64,000 bases of DNA from Parvularcula sp964556115 (GCA_964556115.1 CAZKVC010000011.1:1-64000), one strand, 5' to 3'; shown: positions 50,178 through 59,938, counted from the first letter of the stretch. The notes: a model not told the origin generated them from the sequence alone. Made by a program: numbers and translations.

Positions 50178-51340
50178 AGCTTGAAGAGCTCGCGCCCGAT
50201 CAGCATGCGCCGCACCTCGCTCGTACCCGCGCCGATTTCGTAGAGCTTCGCGTCACGAAGAAGGCGGCCGGTGGGGTATTCGTTGATATAGCCGTTGCCG
50301 CCGAGGATCTGGATCGCATCGAGGGCGCATTGGGTGGCCCGCTCCGCCGCGTAGAGGATCGCGCCAGCCGCGTCCTGGCGGGTGGTCTCGCCGCGGTCGC
50401 AGGCCGCGTTCACCGCGTAGACATAGGCGCGTGAGGCGTTCATCGCGGTGTACATATCGGCAATCTTGCCCTGGATGAGCTGGAACTCGCCAATGGGCTG
50501 GCCGAACTGCTTGCGCTCATGGACATAGGGCATGACCGCGTCGAGTGCCGCCTGCATGATGCCGAGGGGACCTGCAGCAAGAACCGCACGCTCGTAGTCG
50601 AGGCCGCTCATCAGCACCCGGACGCCCTGGCCCTCGCCGCCGAGAATGTTCTCGGCCGGGACTTCGCAGTCCTCGAAGACCAGCTCGCAGGTGTTCGAGC
50701 CGCGCATCCCCAGCTTGTCGAGCTTCTGCGCCGTGGAGAAGCCCTTGAAGCCTTTCTCGATCAGGAAGGCCGTGATGCCCCTCGGGCCCGCCTCGGGGTC
50801 GGTCTTCGCATAGACCACCAGCGTGTCGGCGTTCGGGCCGTTGGTGATCCACATCTTGTTGCCGTTGAGGACGTAAGTGTCGCCCTTTTTCTCGGCCTTG
50901 AGCTTCATCGAGACCACATCGGACCCCGCCCCCGGCTCGGACATGGCCAGGGCGCCGACATGCTCGCCGGAGATCAGCTTGGGCAGGTAGCGGGCCTTCT
51001 GGTCCTCACTGCCATTGAGCGCGATCTGGTTGACGCAGAGGTTCGAATGCGCCCCGTAGGACAGGCCGATCGAGGCCGAGCCGCGGCTGATCTCTTCCAT
51101 CACGACTGCGTGGGCAAGATATCCAAGCCCCGCGCCGCCGTCCTTTTCCGGCACGGTGATGCCGAGAACGCCGATCTCGCCCATCTCGCGCCAGAGATGC
51201 GCGGGGAAGTCGTTCTTCTCATCGGTTTCGGCAGCGATCGGCGCGATACGGTCCGCGACAAAGCGCTGGACCATGTCCCGCACTTCTTCGATCTCTTCGG
51301 GAAGGCCAAAATTCAGGCCCTGAAAGCTGTTCTGCAGCAC
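50168..51340 (-). CDS. ivd: Isovaleryl-CoA dehydrogenase
   Basis: 390 residues. FAD enzyme that oxidises isovaleryl-CoA to 3-methylcrotonyl-CoA in leucine degradation. LAMSEPGAGSDVVSMKL is the FAD/substrate site; E250 in SGLDYERAVLAAGPLG aligns with the catalytic glutamate of the human enzyme, unlike other acyl-CoA dehydrogenases that use a C-terminal one; the end YEIGAGTSEVRRMLIGREL is family-typical. Divergent from mccB, so a shared 154-bp control region is likely. Confidence 0.95.
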   Translation of the reverse strand: MLQNSFQGLNFGLPEEIEEVRDMVQRFVADRIAPIAAETDEKNDFPAHLWREMGEIGVLGITVPEKDGGAGLGYLAHAVVMEEISRGSASIGLSYGAHSNLCVNQIALNGSEDQKARYLPKLISGEHVGALAMSEPGAGSDVVSMKLKAEKKGDTYVLNGNKMWITNGPNADTLVVYAKTDPEAGPRGITAFLIEKGFKGFSTAQKLDKLGMRGSNTCELVFEDCEVPAENILGGEGQGVRVLMSGLDYERAVLAAGPLGIMQAALDAVMPYVHERKQFGQPIGEFQLIQGKIADMYTAMNASRAYVYAVNAACDRGETTRQDAAGAILYAAERATQCALDAIQILGGNGYINEYPTGRLLRDAKLYEIGAGTSEVRRMLIGRELFKLTA

Positions 51341-51494
51341 GGCGCCACCTCCTTGAACTCTTGTCTGGTCTTGCGCCGCTTGTGGCCCTTTCGGGCCGGT
51401 AGAGCAACAAGCCGGACAGCCGCAGGCCTAGCATTCTGCGGCAATTGCTTTAGTTGCTGGGCCCAACAAAAGAACGAGACCAGAGGGAGCGCCA

Positions 51495-53102
51495 GTGCCG
51501 ATCATCGAGACGAAACTCGAAACAGCGGGCGAGGATTTCCGCCGCCGCCTGTCGGAGATGGAGCCGTTGCTGGACGAGCTTAAAGAGAGGGTCGCCGAAG
51601 CCAAACAAGGTGGCGGCCCCGACCGTCAGGCGAGGCACAAGAAGCGCGGCAAGATGCTTGCGCGCGAGCGCATCAATGCTCTCGTCGATCCGGGATCTGA
51701 CTTTCTCGAGCTCGGGCAGCTGGCAGCGAACGGCATGTATTCGGGTGACATCCATGCTGCCGGGATCATCAGCGGGATCGGCATGGTCGAGGGGCGTCAA
51801 TGCCTGATCGCGGCCAATGATCCGACGGTCAAAGGCGGCACCTATCACCCGTTGACGGTGAAAAAGCACCTGCGGGCGCAGGAGATCGCCGAAGAGAACC
51901 ATCTGCCCTGCCTCTACCTCGTGGAGTCGGGCGGCGCATTCCTGCCGATGCAGGACGAGGTCTTTCCGGACAAGGATGATTTTGGCCGGATCTTCTACAA
52001 CCAGGCGCGGATGAGCGCCAAGGGCATCCCGCAGATTTCCGTCGTGCACGGCTCTTCCACCGCGGGCGGCGCCTACGTCCCGGCGATGTCCGACGAAACC
52101 GTCATCGTCAAGGAACAGGGCACGATCTTCCTCGCCGGCCCGCCGCTGGTCAAGGCGGCCACGTCCGAGGTCGTCACCGCCGAAGAGCTCGGCGGCGGCG
52201 ATGTCCATACGCGCATCTCCGGCGTCTCGGACCACCTCGCCGAAAACGACCTTCATGGCCTTGCCATCGCGCGTGAGATCGTGGCGACCCTGCCTGCGCC
52301 GAGCTTCGACTTTCCGTCATCGGAAGATGTGGACGAGCCGCTCTATCCCGCCTTCGAGCTCCGCGGCTGTGCGGAGACCGATCTGCGCAAGCCCTTCGAC
52401 GTCAAGGAGATCATCGCGAGGATCACCGACGGCTCCCGCCTTTCGGAATTCAAGGCCCGCTTCGGTGAAAGCCTGGTCTGCGGTTTCGCCGAGATCGAAG
52501 GCCTGCCGGTTGGCATTCTCGGGAACAATGGCGTTCTCTTCGCGGAAAGCGCGCAGAAGGGGGCGCATTTCATCGAGCTCTGCTGTGCACGGAAGATACC
52601 GCTTCTTTTCCTTCAGAACATCACCGGCTTCATGGTCGGCAAGGAAGCCGAGCACGGCGGAATCGCCAAGCACGGCGCGAAGATGGTGACGGCGGTCTCC
52701 TGTGCCAATGTGCCCAAGGTAACCGTCATCGTGGGCGGGTCGTACGGCGCGGGCAATTACGGCATGTGCGGCAGGGCCTACGGTCCGCGCTTCCTTTATA
52801 TGTGGCCCAACGCCCGCATCTCGGTCATGGGTGGCTCGGCTGCGGCCAATGTCCTCGCCACTGTCCGTGAAGACGCCATGGCGTCCAAGGGCCAGTCCTG
52901 GTCCGAAGAAGAGCGTAACGAATTCAAACGTCCGATCGAAGAGCAGTTCGAAGAGCAGGGCTCGCCTTATTACTCGACCGCCAGGCTCTGGGACGACGGC
53001 ATCATCGACCCCGCCGATACGCGCCATGTGGTTGCCATGTCCCTCCGCGCCGCCCTCAACGCCCCGATCGAAGAGACGCGCTTCGGCGTCTTCAGGATGT
53101 AG
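51495..53102 (+). CDS. mccB: Methylcrotonyl-CoA carboxylase carboxyltransferase subunit
   Basis: 535 residues, GTG start with AGAGGGAG at good spacing. Transfers CO2 from biotin to 3-methylcrotonyl-CoA. Crotonase-type carboxyltransferase halves: KKRGKMLARERINALVDPGS, GGTYHPLTVKKHLRAQEIA and LYLVESGGAFLPMQ in the first; FLQNITGFMVGKEAEHGGI, GGSYGAGNYGMCGRAYGP and FLYMWPNARISVMGG in the second. GGTYHP and the GFMVG motif are typical for MCC rather than propionyl-CoA carboxylase. Forms an operon with mccA. Confidence 0.96.
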   Translation: MPIIETKLETAGEDFRRRLSEMEPLLDELKERVAEAKQGGGPDRQARHKKRGKMLARERINALVDPGSDFLELGQLAANGMYSGDIHAAGIISGIGMVEGRQCLIAANDPTVKGGTYHPLTVKKHLRAQEIAEENHLPCLYLVESGGAFLPMQDEVFPDKDDFGRIFYNQARMSAKGIPQISVVHGSSTAGGAYVPAMSDETVIVKEQGTIFLAGPPLVKAATSEVVTAEELGGGDVHTRISGVSDHLAENDLHGLAIAREIVATLPAPSFDFPSSEDVDEPLYPAFELRGCAETDLRKPFDVKEIIARITDGSRLSEFKARFGESLVCGFAEIEGLPVGILGNNGVLFAESAQKGAHFIELCCARKIPLLFLQNITGFMVGKEAEHGGIAKHGAKMVTAVSCANVPKVTVIVGGSYGAGNYGMCGRAYGPRFLYMWPNARISVMGGSAAANVLATVREDAMASKGQSWSEEERNEFKRPIEEQFEEQGSPYYSTARLWDDGIIDPADTRHVVAMSLRAALNAPIEETRFGVFRM

Positions 53103-53105
53103 CCC

Positions 53106-55055
53106 ATGTTCAAGAAGATCCTCATCGCCAACAGGGGCGAGATCGCCTGCCGCGTCATGCGGACCTGCCGCCGCATGGGTATCAGGACCGTGGCCGTCTA
53201 TTCGGACGCGGACGCATACTCCATGCATGTCCGTATGGCGGACGAGGCGCACCGGCTCGGCCCGCCGCCCGCCTCGGAGAGTTATCTCCTGGGCGACGAG
53301 ATCATCCGTATTGCAATGGAAAGCGGGGCGGAAGCGATCCATCCTGGCTACGGTTTCCTTTCGGAGAATGCCGGTTTCGCCGAGGCGTGCGAGAAAGCGG
53401 GCATCGCCTTTATCGGTCCCAAGGCTTCGACCATCGAGGTGATGGGCTCGAAGGCGCGGGCCAAGCAGCTGATGGAGGAGGCGGGCGTTCCGCTCCTGCC
53501 CGGCTACCAGGACGAGGACCAGTCCCTCGAAACTTTCAAGGACGAGGCCGAGCGGATCGGCTATCCCGTGCTCCTCAAGGCGGCTGCCGGCGGCGGCGGC
53601 AAGGGTATGCGGATCGTCGAGCGGGCCGAAGACCTCGAAGGGGAGCTCGCCAGCGCCAAGCGCGAGGCAATGTCAGCCTTCGGCGATGACCGCTTCATCG
53701 TCGAGAAATTCCTCGCCGCGCCCCGTCACGTGGAAGTGCAGGTGTTCGGCGACACGAAGGGCGACGTCGTCCACCTTTTCGAGCGCGATTGCTCGGTCCA
53801 GCGCCGATACCAGAAGGTGATCGAGGAAGCGCCCGCGCCGAACATTCCGGACGCCACCCGCGCGAACCTTCACGACGCCGCCGTCGAAGCGGCGCGAAAG
53901 GTCGACTATGTCGGTGCGGGTACGGTCGAATTCCTCTATGATGGTCAGGACGGCGTCTACTTCATGGAGATGAACACCCGCCTTCAGGTGGAGCATCCCG
54001 TCACCGAGGAAGTGACCGGCCAGGACCTTGTCGAATGGCAGATCAGGATTGCCGCTGGCGAGGCCCTTCCACTGAAGCAGGACGCCATCACGGTCACCGG
54101 CCATGCCATCGAAGCCAGACTCTATGCGGAAGATCCGCGTGAGAACTATCTCCCCCAGACCGGGCGGCTGACCCGCTTCTTCGTCGACGACGACCCTGAC
54201 GGGGGCATCAGGCTCGATACCGGCGTGGCTGCGGGCGATGCCGTGACGCCTTTCTACGACCCTATGGTCGCGAAGGTGATCGGTGTTGGCGAGGACCGGG
54301 CCGACGCCATCGACGGGCTGGCGAGCGCGCTGGCCGCGGCTGATATCGGCGGACTTGTCACCAACCGCGATTTTCTCGTGGCCATCCTTCGTCATCCAGT
54401 CTTCCGCGATGCGCCGCCGACCACGAAGTTTCTCACCGAGCATGATCTTGAAGCGGACGATCCCTTGCGGGCCGTCGACCTCGTTGCCGCGACCATCGCG
54501 CTTGGTGCCGAAGGGCGTCCGGCGGAAGAAGCTTTCGGCTTCAGGCTGAACGCGCCCGGCCGGACCAGCGCCCATTTCCTCTATGACCGCAAGCCGGTCC
54601 AGGTCACGGTCGAACGCGACGGCCGCGATGCCTTTGCCGAGATCGACGGCGAGCGCCATGCTTTCCATCTCAGCACGGTAGGCAGCGCCTACACCATCGC
54701 GATGAACGGCGAGACGCTGGATGTCGAATGGGGCTGGTCGGACGGTTATGCGGTCTTCCTCTTGAGGGACGCCGGTATCATCCGTGTACCGCTTTTTAAC
54801 CCCTTCGCCGAAGCCGGCGCGGGCGACGCCGATGCGGCAGCCCTTTCCGCACCGATGCCGGCGACCGTCACCAATATCATGGCCAAGGAGGGTGACAGCG
54901 TCACTGCCGGGCAGCCGCTGGTCACCGTCGAGGCGATGAAGATGGAGACCGTCATCAAGGCGCCCCATGACGGCACGGTGGAAGCGATCCATTTCGCCAA
55001 GGGCGAGAGCGCACCGAAAGGAGCGCTCCTCGTCACCCTTTCCGCCGAAGGCTGA
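53106..55055 (+). CDS. mccA: Methylcrotonyl-CoA carboxylase biotin subunit
   Basis: 649 residues, 3 bases after mccB. Biotin carboxylase domain (residues 1-445): FKKILIANRGEIACRVMRT, KAAAGGGGKGMRIVE ATP loop and TRLQVEHPVTEEVTG catalytic section. A BT linker follows, then the biotinyl domain with K612 in VEAMKMET. Completes the MCC holoenzyme, third step of leucine degradation after BCKDH and IVD. Confidence 0.97.
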   Translation: MFKKILIANRGEIACRVMRTCRRMGIRTVAVYSDADAYSMHVRMADEAHRLGPPPASESYLLGDEIIRIAMESGAEAIHPGYGFLSENAGFAEACEKAGIAFIGPKASTIEVMGSKARAKQLMEEAGVPLLPGYQDEDQSLETFKDEAERIGYPVLLKAAAGGGGKGMRIVERAEDLEGELASAKREAMSAFGDDRFIVEKFLAAPRHVEVQVFGDTKGDVVHLFERDCSVQRRYQKVIEEAPAPNIPDATRANLHDAAVEAARKVDYVGAGTVEFLYDGQDGVYFMEMNTRLQVEHPVTEEVTGQDLVEWQIRIAAGEALPLKQDAITVTGHAIEARLYAEDPRENYLPQTGRLTRFFVDDDPDGGIRLDTGVAAGDAVTPFYDPMVAKVIGVGEDRADAIDGLASALAAADIGGLVTNRDFLVAILRHPVFRDAPPTTKFLTEHDLEADDPLRAVDLVAATIALGAEGRPAEEAFGFRLNAPGRTSAHFLYDRKPVQVTVERDGRDAFAEIDGERHAFHLSTVGSAYTIAMNGETLDVEWGWSDGYAVFLLRDAGIIRVPLFNPFAEAGAGDADAAALSAPMPATVTNIMAKEGDSVTAGQPLVTVEAMKMETVIKAPHDGTVEAIHFAKGESAPKGALLVTLSAEG

Positions 55056-55071
55056 AGAACAGGAGCCCGCC

Positions 55072-55830
55072 ATGTCCGATGATCAGAACCGCCTCGCCCT
55101 CGTCACCGGCGCCACCTCCGGCATAGGTGAGGCGACCGCCCGTGCGCTTGTCGGGAAGGGGATCAGGGTCATTGGGGCGGGCAGGCGAAGCGAACGGCTG
55201 AACGCCCTGCGCGATGAGCTTGGCGAGCTTTTCGAGCCGCAGGTCCTCGACGTGACAGAGCCCGCATCGGTGCTCGGCTTCGCGCGGACCCTCGACCGGA
55301 CGCCCGATATCCTGGTCAATAATGCCGGTCTGGCTCTTGGTCTCTCAGGCGCGGACGAGGCGCGGCTCGAGGATTGGGACCGGATGATCGACACGAATGT
55401 TCTGGGTCTCGTCCATCTCACCCACGCGCTCTTGTCGGAGATGAAGGCGCTGCCGCGGGCGGACATCATCAATATATCTTCCGTGGCCGGAACCTATCCC
55501 TACCCAGGCGGCAATGTCTACGGAGCGACCAAGGCGTTCGTCACCCAGTTCTCGCTCAACCTCAGGGCAGACCTCGTCGGCTCGAAAGTGCGGGTTACGT
55601 CGGTGGAACCGGGGCTGACCGAGACCGAATTCTCCGAAGTCCGCTTCGAGGGGGACAAGCAGAAGGCAGCCGAAGTCTATGAGGGGACGGAGAACCTGAC
55701 CGGGCAGGACATCGCCCGCGTCATCACGGACATTCTCGCCTTGCCCGCACACATCAATATCAACCGTGTGGAAATCATGCCGGTCTGCCAGGCCTTCGGT
55801 CCCTTCGCCATCGCGCGGGAGAAGGCCTGA
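55072..55830 (+). CDS. SDR family NAD(P)-dependent oxidoreductase (YdfG-like)
   Basis: 252 residues from the ATG at 55072 with AGGAG 6 bases upstream. Classical short-chain dehydrogenase: VTGATSGIGEATARALV (cofactor), NNAGLALG, the INISSVAGTYPYPGGNVYGATKAF segment (Ser, Tyr, Lys active site, in pieces) and PGLTETEFS. Most like YdfG/3-hydroxy acid dehydrogenases. It is last in the mcc operon, 16 bases after mccA; a direct step in leucine breakdown is not known for it. Confidence 0.88.
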   Translation: MSDDQNRLALVTGATSGIGEATARALVGKGIRVIGAGRRSERLNALRDELGELFEPQVLDVTEPASVLGFARTLDRTPDILVNNAGLALGLSGADEARLEDWDRMIDTNVLGLVHLTHALLSEMKALPRADIINISSVAGTYPYPGGNVYGATKAFVTQFSLNLRADLVGSKVRVTSVEPGLTETEFSEVRFEGDKQKAAEVYEGTENLTGQDIARVITDILALPAHININRVEIMPVCQAFGPFAIAREKA

Positions 55831-55840
55831 CCAGGAACGG

Positions 55841-56665
55841 TCAGCCCTCCTGCTTCATCACCTCTTCGTCGGGGAAGCCGACGATATGGAAGCCTGCATC
55901 CACATGCAGCACCTCGCCTGTGATTGACGCGCCGAGGCCTGAGAGAAGATAGAGCGCGCACCCTGCCACCCCGGCCGGGTCGGTGTCTTCGCGCAAGGGT
56001 GCCCATTTGCGGCCCTCGGAGAGAAGCGAGCGGCCGCCCGAAATTCCGCCCAGGGACAATGTCTTGATCGCACCCGCCGAAATCGCGTTGCAGCGGATGC
56101 CCTTCGGGCCAAGGTCGCGGGCGATATAGCGTGTCGAGGCTTCAAGAGCGGCCTTGGCGACACCCATCACGTTGTAGCTGGGGATGACACGCTCCGAGCC
56201 GAGATAGGTGAGGGTGACGAGCGAGCCGCCCGGCTTCATCATCGGCGCGGCGCGGCGTGCGGCATCGACGAAGCTGAAAGCCGAGATGTCCATCGAGCGG
56301 GCGAAGTTCTCCCGGCTCGTGTTCTCCACGAAGGAGCCCTTCAGCTCCTCCTTGTCGGAGAAGGCGATCGCATGGACGAGGCCATCGAGGCTGCCCCATT
56401 CCTTCTCGATCTGGCCGAAGGCCGCCTCCATCGACTGGTCCGAAGTGACGTCGCAGGGGATCAGCGCCTTGACACCGATCTCGTCCGCCAGCGGACGGAC
56501 CCGCTTCTCCATCGCCTCGATATAGGTGAAGGCGAGCTCGGCCCCTTGTGCGGCGAGCTGCTGGGCGATCGCCCATGCGATCGAGTTCTTGTTGGCGACG
56601 CCCATGATGAGCACGCGCTTGCCCTTCATCAGATCGCCCGTGGGGTAGGTGGTCGCGTCGCTCAT
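55841..56665 (-). CDS. fabI: Enoyl-[acyl-carrier-protein] reductase (NADH) FabI
   Basis: 274 residues from the ATG at 56665, where GAGGAG has proper spacing; an ATG 2 codons earlier lies too near it. Last reductive step of each fatty acid cycle. MGVANKNSIAWAIAQQL is the FabI-type cofactor start (not GxxxGxG), Y154 in LTYLGSERV and Y164-x6-K171 (SYNVMGVAK) are the catalytic pair, and NAISAGAIKTLSLGGI the flexible lid. Separated from fabB/fabA by three genes. Confidence 0.97.
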   Translation of the reverse strand: MSDATTYPTGDLMKGKRVLIMGVANKNSIAWAIAQQLAAQGAELAFTYIEAMEKRVRPLADEIGVKALIPCDVTSDQSMEAAFGQIEKEWGSLDGLVHAIAFSDKEELKGSFVENTSRENFARSMDISAFSFVDAARRAAPMMKPGGSLVTLTYLGSERVIPSYNVMGVAKAALEASTRYIARDLGPKGIRCNAISAGAIKTLSLGGISGGRSLLSEGRKWAPLREDTDPAGVAGCALYLLSGLGASITGEVLHVDAGFHIVGFPDEEVMKQEG

Positions 56666-56790
56666 CGTCATCTCCTCGTTGAAAGGTCGGGCTGGGATAC
56701 CGAAGGTTGCGGGTCCCGCCAAGACGTTTGGCCGCCGGACCTTCCGCAGCCCTGGCGTGTTCCTGCCCCTTAGCCGAGGAGACCCATGCC

Positions 56791-57852
56791 ATGAGCACGA
56801 AGCCTTCTTTCAGCGCCGCTGCGAAGCGCGGCCTTGCCGCCGCCGAGAAGAGCATCGACCGCCTACGCTATGATATTCTGGGGCGGAGCGAACCCGGCGA
56901 GGCGCTCATCCTCAGCCATGACGGCTACCGCAATCGTGATCGGCTGGTCCTTCGGGGCCGGGTGGTCGAGAGCTTCAACAGCGACCTGCCGGTCAACGAA
57001 GCCACCTTCTCGAAGATCCGCAACATGCTGCGCCTCTATGAGAGCGACGAACTCCCGAACGCGGAGGTGAAGATCCGGATCGGTGAGGAAACACACGAGG
57101 TCATCACGGACGACGAGGGCTATTACTCTCTGATCCTCGAGGGCATCGACCAGAATCTGCCGGAGCGGGATACCTGGGAGGAGGCGACGGTTTCGACCCC
57201 GGATCTCGAGGCGTCCGACATCACCGCCAGAATCCTGGCCCCCGGAAGGGCCCAGGACCTCAGTGTCATCTCCGATCTCGATGACACAGTGATCGAGACC
57301 GGGGCGACGAACTTCCTCCGGAACTGGCGCCGGGTCCTCGTCGAGACACCCGAAGAGCGGCTCGCCGTACCCGGAGCGACCAAGCTCTACGATCTTCTGG
57401 GACGGGGCGGGGGCGGCCATCCGATCTACTATGTCTCCTCGAGCCCCTGGAACCTCCACGGCTATCTCAAACGGTTCCTGCGCGCCAACGACATCCCCTA
57501 TGGGCCGATGTTCCTCAAGGACTACGGCATCGACGATGCCAAGTTCATTTCCTCGGCGCATACGGATCATAAGATCGAGGCGGTGAAACACCTTCTCGGC
57601 TTCTACCCGGACCGCCGCTTCCTGCTTGTCGGCGATGACGGCCAGAAGGATATCGACGTCTATACCGAGGCGGCGAGTATCTTCCCCGAACGGATCGCTG
57701 GCATCTTCATAAGGGACGTGCACGGCGACGGCCGCAGCGATATGCACAAGAAGGCGATCGACGAAATGCACGACCTTGGTGTGAAGATCTACTTCGGAGC
57801 GTCCCTGGCCGAGGCCGAGGAGAAGGCCCGGGCCATCGGTTTTGGCGACTGA
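56791..57852 (+). CDS. App1-type phosphatidate phosphatase (DUF2183)
   Basis: 353 residues from the ATG at 56791; GAGGAG lies 11 bases upstream. HAD-superfamily phosphatase: SVISDLDDTVIETGAT (DxDxT) near residue 170, IYYVSSSPWNLHGYL (motif 2), a late SSAHTDHKIEAVKHLL with the conserved lysine and LLVGDDGQKDIDVY (motif 4). The N-terminal half is an Ig-like domain. Yeast App1 dephosphorylates phosphatidate; bacterial homologues are not well studied. Its last 64 bases overlap the convergent membrane gene. Confidence 0.85.
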   Translation: MSTKPSFSAAAKRGLAAAEKSIDRLRYDILGRSEPGEALILSHDGYRNRDRLVLRGRVVESFNSDLPVNEATFSKIRNMLRLYESDELPNAEVKIRIGEETHEVITDDEGYYSLILEGIDQNLPERDTWEEATVSTPDLEASDITARILAPGRAQDLSVISDLDDTVIETGATNFLRNWRRVLVETPEERLAVPGATKLYDLLGRGGGGHPIYYVSSSPWNLHGYLKRFLRANDIPYGPMFLKDYGIDDAKFISSAHTDHKIEAVKHLLGFYPDRRFLLVGDDGQKDIDVYTEAASIFPERIAGIFIRDVHGDGRSDMHKKAIDEMHDLGVKIYFGASLAEAEEKARAIGFGD

Positions 57853-58277
57853 CCGCCGAACCAGCCCCGCCGGGACCTGAGAAAGAAAGCGACACTGACG
57901 ATCAGGCCAGCCGCGTAGGATGCGATGCAGGCATCGACCACGTCGGTCACGATGCTGGCGTGAATGCCGTAAAGGTCCGGCGCCCAAGTGCCTGGCGGCG
58001 CCTGCCAGAACTCGCGTGCCGCGTCCTGGACGACGCACCGGTTGCCGACGAGAAGGCGCTGCCCCTCGATCCCGAGAGGCAGGGCCGCGAAGACCCAGTA
58101 GATCCAGTCCGCCCGGTCCTTCGACGCGCGCCAGATCATCACGAACCCTGAGAAGAAAGCCAGCAGAGTCAGTGCTGTATGTAGGCTGAGAAGGACGTGC
58201 AGCGCTACAAGCTTGCCTTCCGGCATGACCTCCGCACCGGTCCATGGCCACACAACAGGATAGGGGGCCGCGGTCAT
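57789..58277 (-). CDS. Small four-helix membrane protein (hypothetical)
   Basis: 162 residues with four hydrophobic stretches (LHVLLSLHTALTLLAFFSGF, WIYWVFAALPLGIEG, a middle helix and AAGLIVSVAFFLRSRR). I do not recognise it. The start is uncertain: the ATG at 58277 lacks a strong Shine-Dalgarno, and an internal ATG at 58226 is possible. Its 3' end overlaps the App1-type gene by 64 bases. Confidence 0.5.
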   Translation of the reverse strand: MTAAPYPVVWPWTGAEVMPEGKLVALHVLLSLHTALTLLAFFSGFVMIWRASKDRADWIYWVFAALPLGIEGQRLLVGNRCVVQDAAREFWQAPPGTWAPDLYGIHASIVTDVVDACIASYAAGLIVSVAFFLRSRRGWFGGQSPKPMARAFSSASARDAPK

Positions 58278-58385
58278 CCCGCAGCCCCCATCGAAGCGTT
58301 TTCAGCTTTCATCCTCTCCTCACTCCCCCACGTCATTCGCCGAAAAATGGCAGAGCGCAGAGAAGGATTGCAAGGCTTCTAGGAG

Positions 58386-59738
58386 TTACTCTCCCGAACG
58401 CCTCTGCGAGCGGATGCGCAGGGGTTCGTCCTCGGTCAGGGCGAGGTCATCGGAGAGGTCCTGATCGGACAGGTTTTCGACCTCGTCCTTCGTCAGATTG
58501 TCCGAGACCAGATAATCGTCCTGAACCGAAAGGTTCGACAGGGGAAGGGGGATTTCCTTCCCGCCGACGCCGAAGAAGCCGCCATGGCTGAGGACAGCGT
58601 AGGTGTTGCCGCTCAGCGAAACAACGCGCTCGATCTGACCGATCTTCTCGCCGTCCCGGCTGCGCACTTCCATGTCCATCAGATCACCGACGGTGGTCTC
58701 CTGGCCTTCGCGGTCGCGCAAGAATGTCACCCGCGGCTCGCCTACGCGCTCGAACCGAACATCCGGTTCGCCATCGATCTCGACCGTGGCTTCGGCCCGC
58801 ACGAAGCGGACGGTCGGCTCTTCGGTACGGATGTCCAGGCGGTCTTCCTCGCTGCCTTCATCCTGCATGCGCTCGATCTGGGCTTCGGCTTCGCGAATGT
58901 AGACCCGCGCGTTGGAATCAACTTCGCCGTCATCGAGAAGGGTCATACCGTTACGCTCCCGGGTCTGGCCCTGGAGGCGGCGGATGCGGGTGGTCACCTC
59001 ACCGGCTTCACCGGCCGGGCGGGCGGCGAGGTCGAGATTGACTTCGGGGTCGGGCATCGTGACCGAAACGCGCGGAGCGGCCTGGCGGACCGTGACTTCG
59101 GGCTCACCGCCAGCGATGCGCACATCCGGATCGGGCATGAAGACCTCGATCACCGGAGCCGGCTGTTCGATGGTGATGGTGGGCATGCCGACGCGCACGG
59201 TCGCGGGACGTTCCTTGACCACGATCTCGGGCTTGGAGCTGCGGACGCTGACTTCGGGCTGGCCGCCGCGGACCTGAACCTGGGGAGCGCTCTGCTCCAC
59301 GGTCACTTCGGGGACTTCCTGGGCGACGTCGACGCTACCGGCCACGACAACGGTCTGTTCAAGCTCGACCTGCTTGCGGACCTGTTCTCTTTCCGTGGTG
59401 GTCACGGTTTCCGTTTCAGTGTCGCGGTCGGTGCGGCGGCGCTGACGCGGATCGTCCTGCTCGTCGTCGCTGTCACGACCGGTGACGACGCGGCGGGCCT
59501 GACGCTCTTCGCTCTGCAGGCGGCGGAGCGTGGTGCGGCATTCCCTTACGTTGTCGCGCTCAATGACCGCGAGAAGTTCAGGCATGCCGTCGACTTCGTA
59601 ATTGTCGCTCTCATCAGCGAAAACAAAAAGCTCGAGGCATTGGGGGCTGAGATCTTCGGTGATCCTGTTGTCCTGGGCGAAAGCCGGTGCGGTCGCCGTC
59701 AGAGCGGCAAGTCCGGCGGAAAGCATGAAGCGTGACAT
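58386..59738 (-). CDS. Exported PRC-barrel protein with charged repeats
   Basis: 450 residues from the ATG at 59738 with AAGGAG 8 bases upstream. Signal peptide MSRFMLSAGLAALTATAPAFA. A conserved-looking N-domain (CLELFVFADESDNYEVDG) is followed by a T/E/R-rich linker. Then come about ten imperfect PEVxV-type strands (residues 150-270; PEVTVEQSAPQVQV, PDPDVRIAGGEPEV), a second charged region and a PRC-barrel (residues 350-420; RSRDGEKIGQIERVVSLSGN). Periplasmic or surface location; role unknown. Close to fabB but in its own transcript. Confidence 0.7.
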   Translation of the reverse strand: MSRFMLSAGLAALTATAPAFAQDNRITEDLSPQCLELFVFADESDNYEVDGMPELLAVIERDNVRECRTTLRRLQSEERQARRVVTGRDSDDEQDDPRQRRRTDRDTETETVTTTEREQVRKQVELEQTVVVAGSVDVAQEVPEVTVEQSAPQVQVRGGQPEVSVRSSKPEIVVKERPATVRVGMPTITIEQPAPVIEVFMPDPDVRIAGGEPEVTVRQAAPRVSVTMPDPEVNLDLAARPAGEAGEVTTRIRRLQGQTRERNGMTLLDDGEVDSNARVYIREAEAQIERMQDEGSEEDRLDIRTEEPTVRFVRAEATVEIDGEPDVRFERVGEPRVTFLRDREGQETTVGDLMDMEVRSRDGEKIGQIERVVSLSGNTYAVLSHGGFFGVGGKEIPLPLSNLSVQDDYLVSDNLTKDEVENLSDQDLSDDLALTEDEPLRIRSQRRSGE

Positions 59739-59938
59739 ATGGGTCTCCTTCTCGAAAGCGGTCCGCAGCGGCATGCCGCGGGACCGGGGTCTCTCAAGAG
59801 GAATGCGGATGGACGCAGGAAGTTCTGTCTCACCCGCAAGCTTCGCTGCGCTTTCGATCACGATAGCGAGCTACCGGGCGAAAGCCTCACCCGAAATTGA
59901 CGAGGGAGCCGGTTGGTTCCCTCAAAGGCCAGCCCCGC

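Noticed and set aside
51384..51397. GGCCC-tttc-GGGCC hairpin in the ivd-mccB control region
   Set aside because: Only 5-bp arms in high-GC DNA; too likely by chance to call an operator.
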